Shown one piece after another: positions 63,733 to 64,000 of a stretch of DNA of 64,000 bases. Position 1 is the first letter of the stretch; the number at the start of each line of letters is the position of its first letter. The position numbers and the translations under genes were made by a program. Where the stretch lies: NCBI GenBank assembly GCA_030737835.1, contig JAUJYN010000019.1, positions 766,433-830,432 of the forward strand. The letters are read 5' to 3'. Under the pieces are notes generated by a model. That model searched no databases and was not told the origin of the DNA. It saw only the letters and a program-made list of their open reading frames with translations. This DNA comes from Acorus gramineus. Lineage: Eukaryota; Streptophyta; Magnoliopsida; Acorales; Acoraceae.

Positions 63733-64000
63733 ATGGCTATGGTTGGTGACATTTGTCTAGCAGACAGCGCTACAACACATACGATTCTACGAAATAAACA
63801 ATATTTCTCGACATTGACATTAATCAATACAAATGTTAATACCATTTCTAGTACTACAAAATTAATTTAAGGCTCCGGAAGAGCAAATATAATATTACCA
63901 GGAAGTACAAAATTTTGTATTAATGATGCATTATATTCAGCAAAATCCAGAAGAAATCTGCTAAGTTTTAAGGATATCCGTCTTAATGGATATCATATTG
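63733..64000 (+). pseudogene. Ty1/copia protease fragment, runs off window
   Basis: From ATG 63733 the frame reads MAMVGDICLADSATTHTILR, the copia protease with catalytic D in ADSATTH, continues NKQYFSTLTLINTNV, has a stop after TKLI, then GSGRANIILPGSTKF, INDALYSAKSRRNLLSFKDI and RLNGYHI to the window end. This is the usual start of copia pol (protease followed by the pre-integrase region). The in-frame stop near 63869 suggests decay. Integrase and RT would lie beyond 64000. Confidence 0.82.

Overview
This window is plant nuclear DNA. It holds one clearly intact protein-coding gene, the replicative helicase subunit MCM4 (17 exons, 53759-59604, + strand). Almost everything else is nested, decayed LTR retrotransposons. 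The MCM4 5' exons are very GC-rich and Ala/Pro/Arg-coded while the later exons are AT-rich. Together with the large LTR content this suggests a monocot, but that is an inference.

Layout. 1-9083: a decayed Ty3/gypsy element of Tat-like type on the minus strand (5' LTR about 8432-9083, PBS-like site, gag 8384 to 7272 and 1441 to 1012). It is split by two related long LTRs (1-1011, cut by the window edge, and 1442-7271); the second is itself split by a solo LTR at 2279-4923. 9655-13385: a 3.7-kb solo LTR on the minus strand. 13595-15980: a solo LTR of another family. 16023-17674: a decayed ORF followed by an RNase III-like gene broken by two frameshifts. 18430-20677: probable retroelement LTR on the minus strand with repeated GACGG palindromes. 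21752-22012: a MITE. 23430-48199: a Ty1/copia element on the minus strand with both LTRs, split by a 9.5-kb gypsy element with complete LTRs (25612-35157, TSD TAACT) and by a second, truncated gypsy element (37338-46889), which itself contains a 3-kb solo LTR (41639-44650, TSD TGACC). 48528-52109: another solo LTR. 53024-53584: a hAT-like element ending about 25 bp from the first of three E2F motifs in the MCM4 promoter. 60694-61860: a hAT-like element with a 455-bp MITE nested inside. 61893-64000: the 5' part of a second Ty1/copia element on the + strand, running off the window.

The gypsy LTRs fall into three related long-LTR families, named here by their 5' ends: L1 (TGTTGTGCCTGTGTCATTTG, then GAGCGCTC), L2 (TGTTATATATGTGTCAC), L3 (TGTTATGCCTGTGTCATTTG, then GAGCTATTT). 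All end in nearly the same sequence, GGGGCGTGACA. They share interchangeable modules, three conserved intron-like intervals and, in L1 and L2, a CpG-rich alternating purine/pyrimidine island of about 400 bp. These islands produce many long but meaningless open frames. Functionally, MCM4 is the only gene I would expect to be expressed and essential; its promoter carries the E2F sites expected of a G1/S-regulated replication gene.
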